A stretch of 64,000 nucleotides of DNA. Origin: Knoellia koreensis (GTDB lineage Bacteria; Actinomycetota; Actinomycetes; Actinomycetales; Dermatophilaceae). Of this stretch, positions 52,390 to 60,635 are shown in pieces. The notes under the pieces are model-generated. The model did no database searches. It saw only the letters and a list, made by a program, of their open reading frames with translations, and was not told where the DNA came from. Made by a program: the position numbers and the translations under genes. The stretch covers positions 488,976-552,975 of the forward strand of contig NZ_JABEPQ010000001.1 of NCBI RefSeq assembly GCF_013041615.1, read 5' to 3'. Within the stretch, counting starts at the first letter, position 1, and each line of letters starts with the position of its first letter.

Positions 52390-53370
52390 TCAGAGCCACC
52401 CCGACTTCTTGAACGCGCGATAGAGGCCCAGGCACGCCAGCACCATGACCGTCAGGATCATGAAGTAGCCGTAGTGCCACTTCAGCTCGGGCATGTTCTC
52501 GAAGTTCATGCCGTAGATGCCGGCGATCATCGTCGGCACGGCGGCGATCGCGACCCAGGCTGAGATCTTGCGCATGTCGTTGTTCTGCTGCACCGAGACC
52601 TGCGCGAGGTGTGCGCTGAGGATGTCGGTGAGCAGCTTGTCGTAGCTGTCGACGTGGTCGGACACCCGCAACAGGTGGTCGGCCAGGTCGCGGAACTGCA
52701 GCCGCATCTCCTTGTCCGGCAACGGAGACCGCGCCCGGTCGTGCATCATCTTCAGCGGCACGACGAGCGGGTTCGTCGCCCTGCGGAACTCGAGCACCTC
52801 GCGCTTGAGGCGGTAGATCGTGGTCGAGTTGGCGGCGCGCGACCCGGCGAACACGTCCGCCTCGATGTCGACGAGGTCCTTGGCGATCTCGCCGTCGACG
52901 TTCTCGTAGTTGTCCACGATGCTGTCCATCACGGCGTGCACCACCGCGATCGGGCCGTGCTTGAGCTTGGCCGGGTCGTGCTCGAGCCGCTGTCGCACCC
53001 CCGCGAGCGGGTTGCCCTCACCTCGGCGCACCGTGACGACGAACCGGTCGCCGAGGAACAGCATCAGCTCACCGGTCTCGATGTCCGACGTCTCGTCGAT
53101 GTACCGCAATGTCTTGAGCACCACGAACATCGAGCCGTCGTAGAGCTCGATCTTGGCGCGCTGGTTGCCCTTGATGGCGTCCTCGACCGCGAGCGGGTGC
53201 AGCTTGAGCTCCTCGTCGACCTCGTCGAACTCCGCCTGGGTCGGGTCCTTGAGCCCGATCCAGAGGAAGGCGTGCGGGTCATCACCCGAGCGCAGGGCGT
53301 CGAGGGTGTCACTGAGGTCTCCGCACGGCTCCCGGTTGCCGTTGCGGTAGACGGCCTGGTCCACGATCAC
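52390..53370 (-). CDS. corA: CorA-family Mg2+/Co2+ transporter
   Basis: A 326-residue CorA channel: acidic cytoplasmic N-terminal domain and long stalk helix, then two C-terminal transmembrane helices with the selectivity motif YGMNFENMPEL between them (near 284-294). The C-terminal basic cluster RAFKKSGWL is typical. It mediates magnesium, cobalt or nickel uptake. It is divergent from the phosphatase gene. Confidence 0.93.
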   Translation of the reverse strand: MIVDQAVYRNGNREPCGDLSDTLDALRSGDDPHAFLWIGLKDPTQAEFDEVDEELKLHPLAVEDAIKGNQRAKIELYDGSMFVVLKTLRYIDETSDIETGELMLFLGDRFVVTVRRGEGNPLAGVRQRLEHDPAKLKHGPIAVVHAVMDSIVDNYENVDGEIAKDLVDIEADVFAGSRAANSTTIYRLKREVLEFRRATNPLVVPLKMMHDRARSPLPDKEMRLQFRDLADHLLRVSDHVDSYDKLLTDILSAHLAQVSVQQNNDMRKISAWVAIAAVPTMIAGIYGMNFENMPELKWHYGYFMILTVMVLACLGLYRAFKKSGWL

Positions 53371-53428
53371 GGGGCTACTTCACCACGTCGCCGCCCCCGT
53401 CGCCATGCGCCACCCGTACGCTGCCACC

Positions 53429-54145
53429 GTGCCCACCGTCCTCCTGGTCCGTCACGGCCACTCCACCGCCAACGCCGACGGTGTGCTGTCCGGGCGACTG
53501 CCCGGCATACATCTCTCCGACCGGGGCCGCGAGCAGGTGTGGCGCCTCGCCGACCGGTTCACCGGCGCACCGGTCGTGCGGCTCCTGTCGAGCCCCCTCG
53601 AGCGCTGCGTCGAGACGGCGACGCCGCTCGCGCAGGCCGCGGGCGTCTCGGTCGAGTCGGACGAGGGCCTCGTCGAGTGCGGCTACGGCGCGTGGACCGG
53701 ACGCAAGCTCTCCGAGCTCGCGAAGGAACCGCTCTGGTCGACCGTCCAGGACGACCCCGCCACCGCGCGTTTCCCCGACGACCAGAGGTATGCCGCGGAG
53801 AGCCTGCGCGAGATGGCCGACCGGGTGGTCGGCAGCATCCGGCGCCTCGACGACGAGGTGCGGCAGGCCCATGGTGAGAACGCGGTCTGGGTCGCGGTCA
53901 CGCACGGCGACCTGGTCAAGGCCGTGCTGGCCGACGCCACCGGGGCCGGGCTGGAGAAGTTCCAGCGGTACACGGCCGACCCGGCGTCGGTCTCGGCGGT
54001 CCGGTACGGCGGCCGGCACACCTTCCTGCTGGCGGCCAACGACCTGGCGCCGGACGTGGCCAGGTTCCGGGCGCCCGACCCCAAGCCCGACGACGCGGAC
54101 GACGCACCCACGGGCGACGCCGCCGTCGGTGGGGGAGCCGGTTAG
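53429..54145 (+). CDS. histidine phosphatase (MSMEG_4193-type)
   Basis: A 238-residue phosphoglycerate-mutase-like phosphatase: catalytic LLVRHGHSTANADGVLSGR near 5-23, second histidine in VTHGDLVKAV near 163-172, and the ECGYGAWTGRKLSELAKEPLW segment. Members sit directly before DUF3090, SCO1664-type and mshC genes in actinobacteria, as here. The GTG at 53429 is chosen because TACGCT (53417-53422) ends 6 bases before it and it gives the family N-terminus VPTVLLVRHG; an ATG 24 bases upstream is the alternative. The aspartate-rich tail is variable. Confidence 0.85.
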   Translation: MPTVLLVRHGHSTANADGVLSGRLPGIHLSDRGREQVWRLADRFTGAPVVRLLSSPLERCVETATPLAQAAGVSVESDEGLVECGYGAWTGRKLSELAKEPLWSTVQDDPATARFPDDQRYAAESLREMADRVVGSIRRLDDEVRQAHGENAVWVAVTHGDLVKAVLADATGAGLEKFQRYTADPASVSAVRYGGRHTFLLAANDLAPDVARFRAPDPKPDDADDAPTGDAAVGGGAG

Positions 54146-54154
54146 GCTCGTTGC

Positions 54155-54691
54155 ATGCTTGTCGAGTTCGACCCCCCGGACCGGTTCGTCGCCGGCACCG
54201 TCGGTCCGCCGGGACAGCGCACCTTCTTCCTCCAGGCCAGCGCCGGGCCCCGGCTGACCAGCCTGTCGCTGGAGAAGGAGCAGGTGTCGGTCCTCGCGGA
54301 CCGCATCAACGACCTGCTCGACAGCTATGCCGGGGGAGCCGGTGGCGACCACGCCGCTGCGGACGTCGTCGACAACGCCCCGCTGGACACGCCGATCGAG
54401 GACGAGTTCCGGGTGAACACCCTCAGCCTCGGCTGGGACGACGGGCGCCAGGTCATCGTCATCGAGTGCCTCGACCGTGACCCCGACGACCCGGAGGCCA
54501 GTGCCGATCCGTCGGTGCTGACGCAGGAGCCGCGCCAGGTGCGGGTCGTGCTGACCCCGGCCACGGCCCGGGCGTTCGCGCGCCGGGCCCGCTCGGTCGT
54601 TTCGGCCGGTCGGCCGCCCTGCCCGTTCTGCGGCGGACCGCTCGAGCCCGAGGGGCACATCTGCCCGCGTGCGAACGGGTACAAGCGCTGA
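54155..54691 (+). CDS. DUF3090 protein
   Basis: A 178-residue DUF3090 family protein: LVEFDPPDRFVAGTVGPPGQRTFFLQA at 2-28, a C-terminal zinc-binding-like CPFCGGPLEPEGHICPR motif (two CxxC/C-H arrangements near 155-172). The family is confined to actinobacteria; function unknown. TAGGCT (54143-54148) overlaps the preceding stop and lies 6 bases before the ATG. Its stop overlaps the start of the next gene. Confidence 0.88.
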   Translation: MLVEFDPPDRFVAGTVGPPGQRTFFLQASAGPRLTSLSLEKEQVSVLADRINDLLDSYAGGAGGDHAAADVVDNAPLDTPIEDEFRVNTLSLGWDDGRQVIVIECLDRDPDDPEASADPSVLTQEPRQVRVVLTPATARAFARRARSVVSAGRPPCPFCGGPLEPEGHICPRANGYKR

Positions 54692-55512
54692 ACGAGTGGC
54701 CGGACGACCCCGCCGTCGTCACCGAGCTGCTGCGTCGTGCCGACCTGCACGTCCTCGGAGCGCTCCGCGAAGCATCGAACCTCGCCCTCTTGGTGAGGGT
54801 GGGTGACGACGCGGATGGCGACGGACCGCTCGCGATCTACAAGCCCATCTCGGGGGAGCGGCCGCTGTGGGACTTCCCCGACGGTTCGCTGGCCGCCCGG
54901 GAGGTGGCTGCCCGGCTGGTCAACGAGGTCGGCGGCTGGGACGTCGTGCCCGAGACCGTGCTGCGCGACGGACCGCAGGGCCCGGGCTCGGTGCAGCGCT
55001 GGGTCGGTGACCCCGAGGTGGCGCCCGAGCACCCGGTCGACGTGGTGGCCGAGGGGGAGGTGCCACCGGGCTGGTTGCCGGTGCTGCGCGGTGAGGACCA
55101 GCTGGGCCGACCCGTCATCGTGCTGCACGAGGACAGCCCGGCCGCCCGGTCGGTCGCGGTCTTCGACGCGGTCATCAACAACTCCGACCGCAAGGGCTCG
55201 CACCTGGTGCGCGTCGGCGACGGGCGGCTGCGCGGCTTCGACCACGGGGTGAGCCTGCACGAGGAGGACAAGCTGCGCACCGTGCTGTGGGGCTTCGCCG
55301 GGGAGCCGATCGCCCCCGACGAGCTGGCCCGGGTGGAGCGGGTCCTGGCCGCTGTCAGCGATGGCACCAGCTCGCTGCGGACCGAGCTCGACGAGTTGCT
55401 CACACCCGCGGAGCTGGCCGCGCTGGAAGCCCGCTGCCGCGCCCTTGTGGACTCCGCGGCATACCCCGTGCCGTCGGGGGACTGGCCCTCGATCCCGTGG
55501 CCGCCCCTGTGA
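54688..55512 (+). CDS. SCO1664-family kinase-like protein
   Basis: A 274-residue protein related to the SCO1664 family (PI3/4-kinase-like fold): LAIYKPISGERPLWDFPDGSLAAREVAARLVNEV and DAVINNSDRKGSHLVRV, FDHGVSLHEEDKLRTVLWGF are the ATP/metal-site segments. The conserved N-terminal stretch (ADLHVLGALREASNLALLVRV) begins upstream of the first ATG/GTG/TTG codon (TTG 54790). The open frame reaches a CTG at 54688 that overlaps the DUF3090 stop as CTGA, so I place the start there. Function unknown; the gene block is conserved with mshC. Confidence 0.75.
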   Translation: MNEWPDDPAVVTELLRRADLHVLGALREASNLALLVRVGDDADGDGPLAIYKPISGERPLWDFPDGSLAAREVAARLVNEVGGWDVVPETVLRDGPQGPGSVQRWVGDPEVAPEHPVDVVAEGEVPPGWLPVLRGEDQLGRPVIVLHEDSPAARSVAVFDAVINNSDRKGSHLVRVGDGRLRGFDHGVSLHEEDKLRTVLWGFAGEPIAPDELARVERVLAAVSDGTSSLRTELDELLTPAELAALEARCRALVDSAAYPVPSGDWPSIPWPPL

Positions 55513-55548
55513 CCCGCTCGGTCAACCCGCCCACGTAGGCTGCCATCC

Positions 55549-56799
55549 GTGATCTCCTGGCCCACGCCCTTCATCCCGTCGGTGCCGGGCACCGGTCGAC
55601 CGGTCGAGCTGTTCGACACCGCCACCGGCGAGGTCCGCGCCCTCACTCCGGGCCCGGTCGCGCGGATGTACGTCTGCGGCATCACGCCGTACGACGCCAC
55701 GCACATGGGGCACGCGGCCACGTACGTGACCTTCGACGTGCTGGGGCGCGCGCTGCGCGACGCCGGGCACGAGGTCGAGTACGTGCAGAACGTCACGGAC
55801 GTCGACGACCCGCTACTGGAGCGGGCGCAGCGCGACGGTGTCGACTGGGAAGACCTGGCCACCAAGGAGATCTCGCTCTTCCGTGAGGACATGACTGCGT
55901 TGGCGGTCATCCCGCCCGACCACTACGTCGGTGTCGTCGAGAGCGTGCCCGCGATCGGTGACGTCGTGCGCCGGCTGCTCGAGGAAGGGGCAGCGTATGC
56001 CGTGCCGACGCCGGAGTCGTCGGCAGGAGACGACCTCTACCTCGATGTCAGCTGCGACAAGGGATTCGGCTCCGTGTCGAACTGGAGCCGAGAGCAGATG
56101 CTCGAGGTGTTCCCCGAGCGTGGCGGCGACCCGAACCGGGAGGGGAAGCGGGACGCGCTCGACCCGTTGCTGTGGCGGGCGGCCCGCGACGGTGAGCCGT
56201 CCTGGTCGGTCGCGGGCCTGCCCGATGGTCGGCCCGGCTGGCACGTCGAGTGCACGGCCATCGCCCTGGACCACCTCGGCATGGCGTTCGACGTGCAGGG
56301 CGGTGGCACCGACCTGATCTTCCCCCACCACGAGATGAGCGCCTCGCAGGCCGTCGTGGTGACTGACGAGCGGCCGTTCGCGCGCACCTACGCGCACCAG
56401 GCGATGGTCGGGCTCGAGGGCGAGAAGATGAGCAAGTCCAAGGGCAACCTCGTGCTCGTGTCGAAGCTGCGCGCGGACGGGGTCGACCCGATGGCGATCC
56501 GGCTGGCGCTGCTGGACCAGCACTACCGGACCGAGTGGTCCTGGTCCGACGAGCTGCTGGAGCGGGCCGAGGCGCGGTTGGCGCGGTGGCGTTCGGCGCT
56601 GTCGGTGAACACGGCGCCGTCGGCGGACGAGGTCGTCGAGAAGCTGCGTGAGCGGGTGGCGTCCGACCTCGACACCCCCGGCGCGCTGGCCGCGGTCGAC
56701 CGCTGGGCCGACCAGACGCTGACCCGTGGCGGTGACGACGCCTCCGCTCCTGGTGTGCTCGCTCGGGCCCTCGACGCCATCCTCGGCGTTCGCGTCTGA
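55549..56799 (+). CDS. mshC: mycothiol cysteine ligase
   Basis: A 416-residue class I tRNA-synthetase-like enzyme joining cysteine to GlcN-inositol in mycothiol synthesis. HIGH-type motif THMGHA at 51-56, Cys43 and downstream Cys/His residues of the zinc site ([18 protein letters not shown]), and KMSKS signature [12 protein letters not shown] near 283-294. Shorter than CysS, as usual for MshC, and it sits in the phosphatase-DUF3090-SCO1664 block. TAGGCT (55536-55541) lies 7 bases before the GTG, a leaderless arrangement. Confidence 0.94.
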   Translation: MISWPTPFIPSVPGTGRPVELFDTATGEVRALTPGPVARMYVCGITPYDATHMGHAATYVTFDVLGRALRDAGHEVEYVQNVTDVDDPLLERAQRDGVDWEDLATKEISLFREDMTALAVIPPDHYVGVVESVPAIGDVVRRLLEEGAAYAVPTPESSAGDDLYLDVSCDKGFGSVSNWSREQMLEVFPERGGDPNREGKRDALDPLLWRAARDGEPSWSVAGLPDGRPGWHVECTAIALDHLGMAFDVQGGGTDLIFPHHEMSASQAVVVTDERPFARTYAHQAMVGLEGEKMSKSKGNLVLVSKLRADGVDPMAIRLALLDQHYRTEWSWSDELLERAEARLARWRSALSVNTAPSADEVVEKLRERVASDLDTPGALAAVDRWADQTLTRGGDDASAPGVLARALDAILGVRV

Positions 56800-56828
56800 C
56801 CTCGGTTCGCACCGTCCGCCCCGGCGGG

Positions 56829-56861
56829 CCCTTCTGACCGGCCGGGGTCCGGTTAGAAGGG
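56829..56861. terminator. bidirectional terminator between mshC and the HNH gene
   Basis: CCCTTCTGACCGG (56829-56841) and CCGGTTAGAAGGG (56849-56861) form a 13-bp stem (one G-T wobble) with a 7-base loop in the gap between convergent genes. The right arm contains the TAA stop of the HNH gene. Confidence 0.65.
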
Positions 56862-58793
56862 TGGTTCGTCGTAGACGGGTTCGGGTGGTCGGCGGTCGAA
56901 GGTGATGGTGTCGGTGGTGGGTTGGTGGAGCTCGATGAGGCGTTCGTAGTGGAGTTCGAGCAGGGTGGGGATGTCGTCGGTGGGGTCGAGGGGTCGCAGG
57001 AAGTGGCGGGGGACGTTGCTCCACTCGACGAGGCGGCGACCGGGTGGGCTTTCGTTGGGGTCGGTGTTGTCTTCGTTGGTGGGGCGGGGGACGGCGACCA
57101 TGAGGATGTCGGGTCCGATGTGGGCGGGGACTTCGGTGGTGAGGGTGGTGCGGTCGAGGTGGTCGGCTGGGTTGGTGGTGGTGCGTTTGCCGGTGGGGTC
57201 GGTCCATTGGACGATGCCGCCGGCGAGGAGGACGGCTCGCCAGCCGTGGCGTTGTTTGATGCGGTGGTGGCGTCGGCACAGGCAGATGAGGTTGGCGGGG
57301 TCGGTGGCGCCGATGGGCCAGGGCACGACGTGGTCGAGATCGCAGAACCGGGCGGCGACACGGCAGCCGGGGAAGCGGCAGTGTCCGTCGCGTAGGCGCA
57401 CGAGGCGTTGCATGCGGGTGGGCATGGCGTAGGAGCGCACTGGCGCGGCGGCGTTCTTGGTTCTGCTGCCTGGTGGTCCGAGACCGGCCGGGATCATGCC
57501 GGAGGTCACGGCTCCGGTGTTCGGGTCGCAGATCAGTGGGGTGGAGGTCTTGAGGCGGGCGTTGCTGCCCAGTGCGGTCAGGTCGAGCAGCACCGGTTGC
57601 GCAGACAGGCCGCCGATCTCGGTCAGCGACGCCACCCGCATCGGCACCGGCTCATCGGGTGAGGACGGGCCGCCCGGTCCACTGGCCTGAGCGCCGTCGG
57701 TGTCGGCTCGGTTCCCGCCGGTGCGGTCAGTGCCGCCGATCCCGGTCTGTTCGGTCGCCGATGCGACGGCGGTTCGACCCTGCTGCTCCTGAGCGCCCGT
57801 GGGTGCATCCGGTGTTCGGTCACCAGCTGCGGCCGGCGCCGCTGCAGGTGCGCCGACTGTGGTCCTGCCGGTTTGGGGCTGGCTGGTCAGTGCCTTGGGC
57901 GCCGGGTCGGAGCCGTTGTCCGGTGTCCCGGTCCCTGGTCCGCCGCCGTTGGTGGGGTCGGTGGGGTTGGTGGGGGTGTCGGGGATGGTGGCGTGCAGGA
58001 GCACGGTCACATCGGCTTGGGCCAGGACGAGCTGGGCGAGGGCGTCGGCGCGGGCCTGGTTCACGCTCAGGGTGCGGTCGGTTTGCCGGAGCCGGTGGGC
58101 GAGGGTTTCGATCGCGTGCCACATCGGTAGCGAGGACTCGACCGGGAGCTCGGCTTCCCAGTGGTCGGTGCCCTGGGTGGCGGGGGTGCGGACCACGCAC
58201 CGCCGCTCGACCGCGACGGCTGCTTCTTCGGCCGGGACCTGCGGTGCGACCTTCGCGACCAGGCGCCGCACGCGGGTCCGCAAGGGGCCGGCGGTCTCGT
58301 CCCACCCGCCCCGGTCGGCCACGTGCGCCAAAAGCAGGTCCATCACCGTCGTCGCGGCCTGGTCCGGGCAGGCGGACAGCTCACTGGTCACGACGCGGGC
58401 GCGCCACCCGTCCAGGTCACCACGGTGCATCGCCTTGACCAGCTGTGGGGTGACGGTGACCTGGTGCACGGCGTCATCGACGCGGGACTCGGCCGCGGTC
58501 GTCGAGATGCCCATCCGGGTGGCGATCATCGCCCCGGCGTCCAAGGACTTGTGGCCCAGGCCGCGGTGCTGCAGCACCCACTGCCCGTGCTGGTCCAGGT
58601 GCTCGTCATGGGCGGCGACATGCGCGATCGCCCGCGTCTGGAGCGCGGCGACGGTGTTGGTCAGCCGCTGGGTCGCCTCGACCAGGTCCAGCAGGTCCTC
58701 ACCCGACCACGACCCCAGCTCCGCCGCGGCACCGGCCTCGGACAGGTCACGCACTGCCTGCGTGACCTGCTCCAGAAGCTCCGTTCCGACCAT
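56853..58793 (-). CDS. 13E12-type DUF222/HNH endonuclease protein
   Basis: A 646-residue protein: DUF222 domain (about 1-265, helical), a low-complexity Pro/Thr/Gly linker (about 270-385), and a C-terminal HNH domain with CRFPGCRVAARFCDLDHVVPWPIG (471-494) and LCRRHHRIKQRHGW (505-518), giving cysteine and histidine ligands for the metal. Matching 13E12-family proteins of mycobacteria are repeated in genomes and LexA-regulated. The 3' quarter of the coding strand is unusually C/A-rich compared with neighbours. It is controlled by an SOS box and starts leaderless at the ATG. Confidence 0.88.
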   Translation of the reverse strand: MVGTELLEQVTQAVRDLSEAGAAAELGSWSGEDLLDLVEATQRLTNTVAALQTRAIAHVAAHDEHLDQHGQWVLQHRGLGHKSLDAGAMIATRMGISTTAAESRVDDAVHQVTVTPQLVKAMHRGDLDGWRARVVTSELSACPDQAATTVMDLLLAHVADRGGWDETAGPLRTRVRRLVAKVAPQVPAEEAAVAVERRCVVRTPATQGTDHWEAELPVESSLPMWHAIETLAHRLRQTDRTLSVNQARADALAQLVLAQADVTVLLHATIPDTPTNPTDPTNGGGPGTGTPDNGSDPAPKALTSQPQTGRTTVGAPAAAPAAAGDRTPDAPTGAQEQQGRTAVASATEQTGIGGTDRTGGNRADTDGAQASGPGGPSSPDEPVPMRVASLTEIGGLSAQPVLLDLTALGSNARLKTSTPLICDPNTGAVTSGMIPAGLGPPGSRTKNAAAPVRSYAMPTRMQRLVRLRDGHCRFPGCRVAARFCDLDHVVPWPIGATDPANLICLCRRHHRIKQRHGWRAVLLAGGIVQWTDPTGKRTTTNPADHLDRTTLTTEVPAHIGPDILMVAVPRPTNEDNTDPNESPPGRRLVEWSNVPRHFLRPLDPTDDIPTLLELHYERLIELHQPTTDTITFDRRPPEPVYDEPPF

Positions 58794-58798
58794 GTCTC

Positions 58799-58827
58799 AC
58801 TCTATCGAACACACGTTCGAAACGCAA
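58799..58827 (-). promoter_or_regulatory. SOS (LexA) box inside the leaderless HNH promoter
   Basis: TCGAAC-ACAC-GTTCGA (58805-58820) is a perfect match to the actinobacterial LexA box TCGAAC-N4-GTTCGA. It fills the 17-base spacer between -35 TTGCGT (minus, 58822-58827) and -10 TAGAGT (58799-58804). The -10 ends 5 bases from the ATG at 58793, so the transcript starts at or beside the start codon. Bound LexA would block the promoter until DNA damage. Confidence 0.75.
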
Positions 58828-58889
58828 GGGTTGTCCACAACGAATCCCGCTGTCCCGCAACAAAAAGCGGCAAGTAAGAGTTGGGCCCT

Positions 58890-58911
58890 CGTATGTGCAG
58901 GCGCACATACG
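58890..58911. repeat. perfect inverted repeat upstream of the HNH gene
   Basis: CGTATGTGC-AGGC-GCACATACG: 9-bp perfect arms and a 4-base loop. It lies between the stop of the PAC2 gene (59023) and the HNH promoter, both minus-strand units, so it may be a terminator of the former or an operator. The gap 58794-59022 holds nothing else except a GGCATACC motif copy at 59013. Confidence 0.5.
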
Positions 58912-59022
58912 CACAGCGCACGCCGGCCCCAAGCCCGCCCCACGACGGCCCTGCGCACAGCCCGCGCCGACCCGCCGCGTGGGCCGGGCAGCCCCGCGGC
59001 CTGGGGCCATGCGGCATACCGC

Positions 59023-59883
59023 TCAGGCGGTCGGGGGGCCGTCCTGACCGCGCCGCCTGAGATAGCGCTCGAACTCGCGCGCGATCGCATCCCCGGTCGC
59101 CTCGGGGAGGTCAGCTGTGTCCTGCGCCTGCTCCAGGGACTGGACGTACTCCGCGACTTCCTCGTCAGTGTCAGCCAGCTCGTTGACCCCGCGCTCCCAC
59201 GCCTTGGCGGCGTCACCAAGGTCACCGTGCGGGATGGCAGCGTCGAGCAGCTCCTCGAGCCGGGAGACGAGCGCGAGAGTCGCCTTCGGCGAAGGGGTGT
59301 GGCCGGCATAGTGCGGCACCGCGGCCCACGCCGAGATCGACTGCATGCCACTCTGCGTCGCCGCGTCGGCGAGCACCCCGACGATCCCGGTCGGGCCCTC
59401 GTACCGGCTCGGCTCGAGGTCGAACCGGTGGATCACGTCGTCGTCCTCGGACGTCGCCGTGACCGGGATGGGCCGCGTGTGCGCGACGTCGGCCATCAGC
59501 GCACCGAGCGTGATGACGGTGCTGGCACCGACCTCCTGCGCGAACTCCATGAGCTCGATGGTGAACGCCCGCCACCGGAACGACGGCTCGATGCCCTGCA
59601 CCAGGATCACGTCACGGTCCAGCCCCGCGCTGGAGGCGACGAGGATCCGCGTGGTGCGCCAGTGGATCCGCCGGCGGCCGTCATCGAGGACGACCCGCGG
59701 GCGGTTGACCTGGAAGTCGTAGTAGTCCTCGGGGTCGAGTGCCGCGATGGGCTCGGCGTCCCACACGTCGATGAGGTGGTCGACCGCCGCCGTGGCCGCC
59801 TCGCCCGCGTCGTTCCAGCCCTCGAACGCAGCGATGACGACGGGGTTGTCCAGCTCTGGCACGTCCTCGAGCTCGATCACCAT
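59023..59883 (-). CDS. PAC2-family protein
   Basis: A 286-residue PAC2 (proteasome assembly chaperone 2-like) family protein: VVIAAFEGWNDAGEAATAAVDHLI near 15-38, VILVQGIEPSFRWRAF near 94-109, STVITLGALMADVAHTRP near 120-137 and AWAAVPHYAGHTPSPKATLAL near 184-204. In actinobacteria these genes are widespread; the link to proteasome assembly is from the family only. GAGGAGG precedes the ATG almost without spacing; a GTG three bases later gives a better distance. Confidence 0.83.
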   Translation of the reverse strand: MVIELEDVPELDNPVVIAAFEGWNDAGEAATAAVDHLIDVWDAEPIAALDPEDYYDFQVNRPRVVLDDGRRRIHWRTTRILVASSAGLDRDVILVQGIEPSFRWRAFTIELMEFAQEVGASTVITLGALMADVAHTRPIPVTATSEDDDVIHRFDLEPSRYEGPTGIVGVLADAATQSGMQSISAWAAVPHYAGHTPSPKATLALVSRLEELLDAAIPHGDLGDAAKAWERGVNELADTDEEVAEYVQSLEQAQDTADLPEATGDAIAREFERYLRRRGQDGPPTA

Positions 59884-59948
59884 GCCTCCTCACGTATGCC
59901 GGTGGGGCACCGACTGTTGTCAGCCTACGTTCCGTAGACTCACCAGAC

Positions 59949-60635
59949 GTGACCGACCTGCCCGCCGCCGTCCTGTGGGACATGGACGGCACCCTCGTGG
60001 ACACCGAGCCCTACTGGATCAGCGCGGAGCACGCGATCGTCGAGGAAGCCGGCGGGGTCTGGAACGACGAGTACGCCCACCAGCTCGTCGGCAACGACCT
60101 CATGGTGTCGGCGGAGTTCATCCGGGACCACAGTCCCGTCCAGCTGACACCCGTCGAGATCATCGAGGAGCTCTTGGCGCGGGTCATCGTGCAGGTCCGC
60201 GAGCACGTGCCGTGGCGGCCGGGCGCGCGCGAGCTGCTGTCCTCGCTCCAGGAAGCGGGGGTGCCCAGTGCGCTGGTCACGATGTCGTGGCGGTCGCTGG
60301 CGGACGCCGTGGTCGACGCACTGCCGACGGGGACGTTCGCCGCGGTCATCACCGGTGACGAGGTCGAGCACGGCAAACCCCACCCGGAGCCGTACTTCGC
60401 GGCGGCGCGCGCCCTGGGTGTCGAGGCCGCGGACTGCGTCGCCATCGAGGACTCACCGACCGGTGTCCGGTCGGCCGTTGCCGCCGGGGTGCCGACGATC
60501 GCGGTGCCGCACGTGGTGCCCGTGCCCGTCACCGCAGGAGCGGTCCAGGTGCCCAGCCTGCGCGGCCTCACACCGACCGACCTCGGCGCGCTGACCAGCG
60601 AGCTGGCGACTCAGTCGTCGGCCGGGACCACCTGA
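59949..60635 (+). CDS. HAD-family hydrolase (beta-phosphoglucomutase-like)
   Basis: A 228-residue HAD enzyme with motif I WDMDGTLVDTEPYW near 9-22, motif II threonine in ALVTMSWRS near 111-119, motif III lysine in HGKPHPEPYFAAARALGV near 141-158 and motif IV IEDSPTGVRSAVAAG near 166-180. Substrate is unknown; phosphoglycolate or sugar phosphates are possible. TAGACT (59935-59940) lies 8 bases before the GTG. The last 25 bases overlap the convergent nuclease gene. Confidence 0.87.
   Translation: MTDLPAAVLWDMDGTLVDTEPYWISAEHAIVEEAGGVWNDEYAHQLVGNDLMVSAEFIRDHSPVQLTPVEIIEELLARVIVQVREHVPWRPGARELLSSLQEAGVPSALVTMSWRSLADAVVDALPTGTFAAVITGDEVEHGKPHPEPYFAAARALGVEAADCVAIEDSPTGVRSAVAAGVPTIAVPHVVPVPVTAGAVQVPSLRGLTPTDLGALTSELATQSSAGTT

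Noticed and set aside
56853-58793. DUF222/HNH gene as part of an integrated phage, intein or insertion sequence
   Set aside because: No attachment-site duplication, integrase, transposase or terminal repeats flank it; neighbours are ordinary chromosomal genes.
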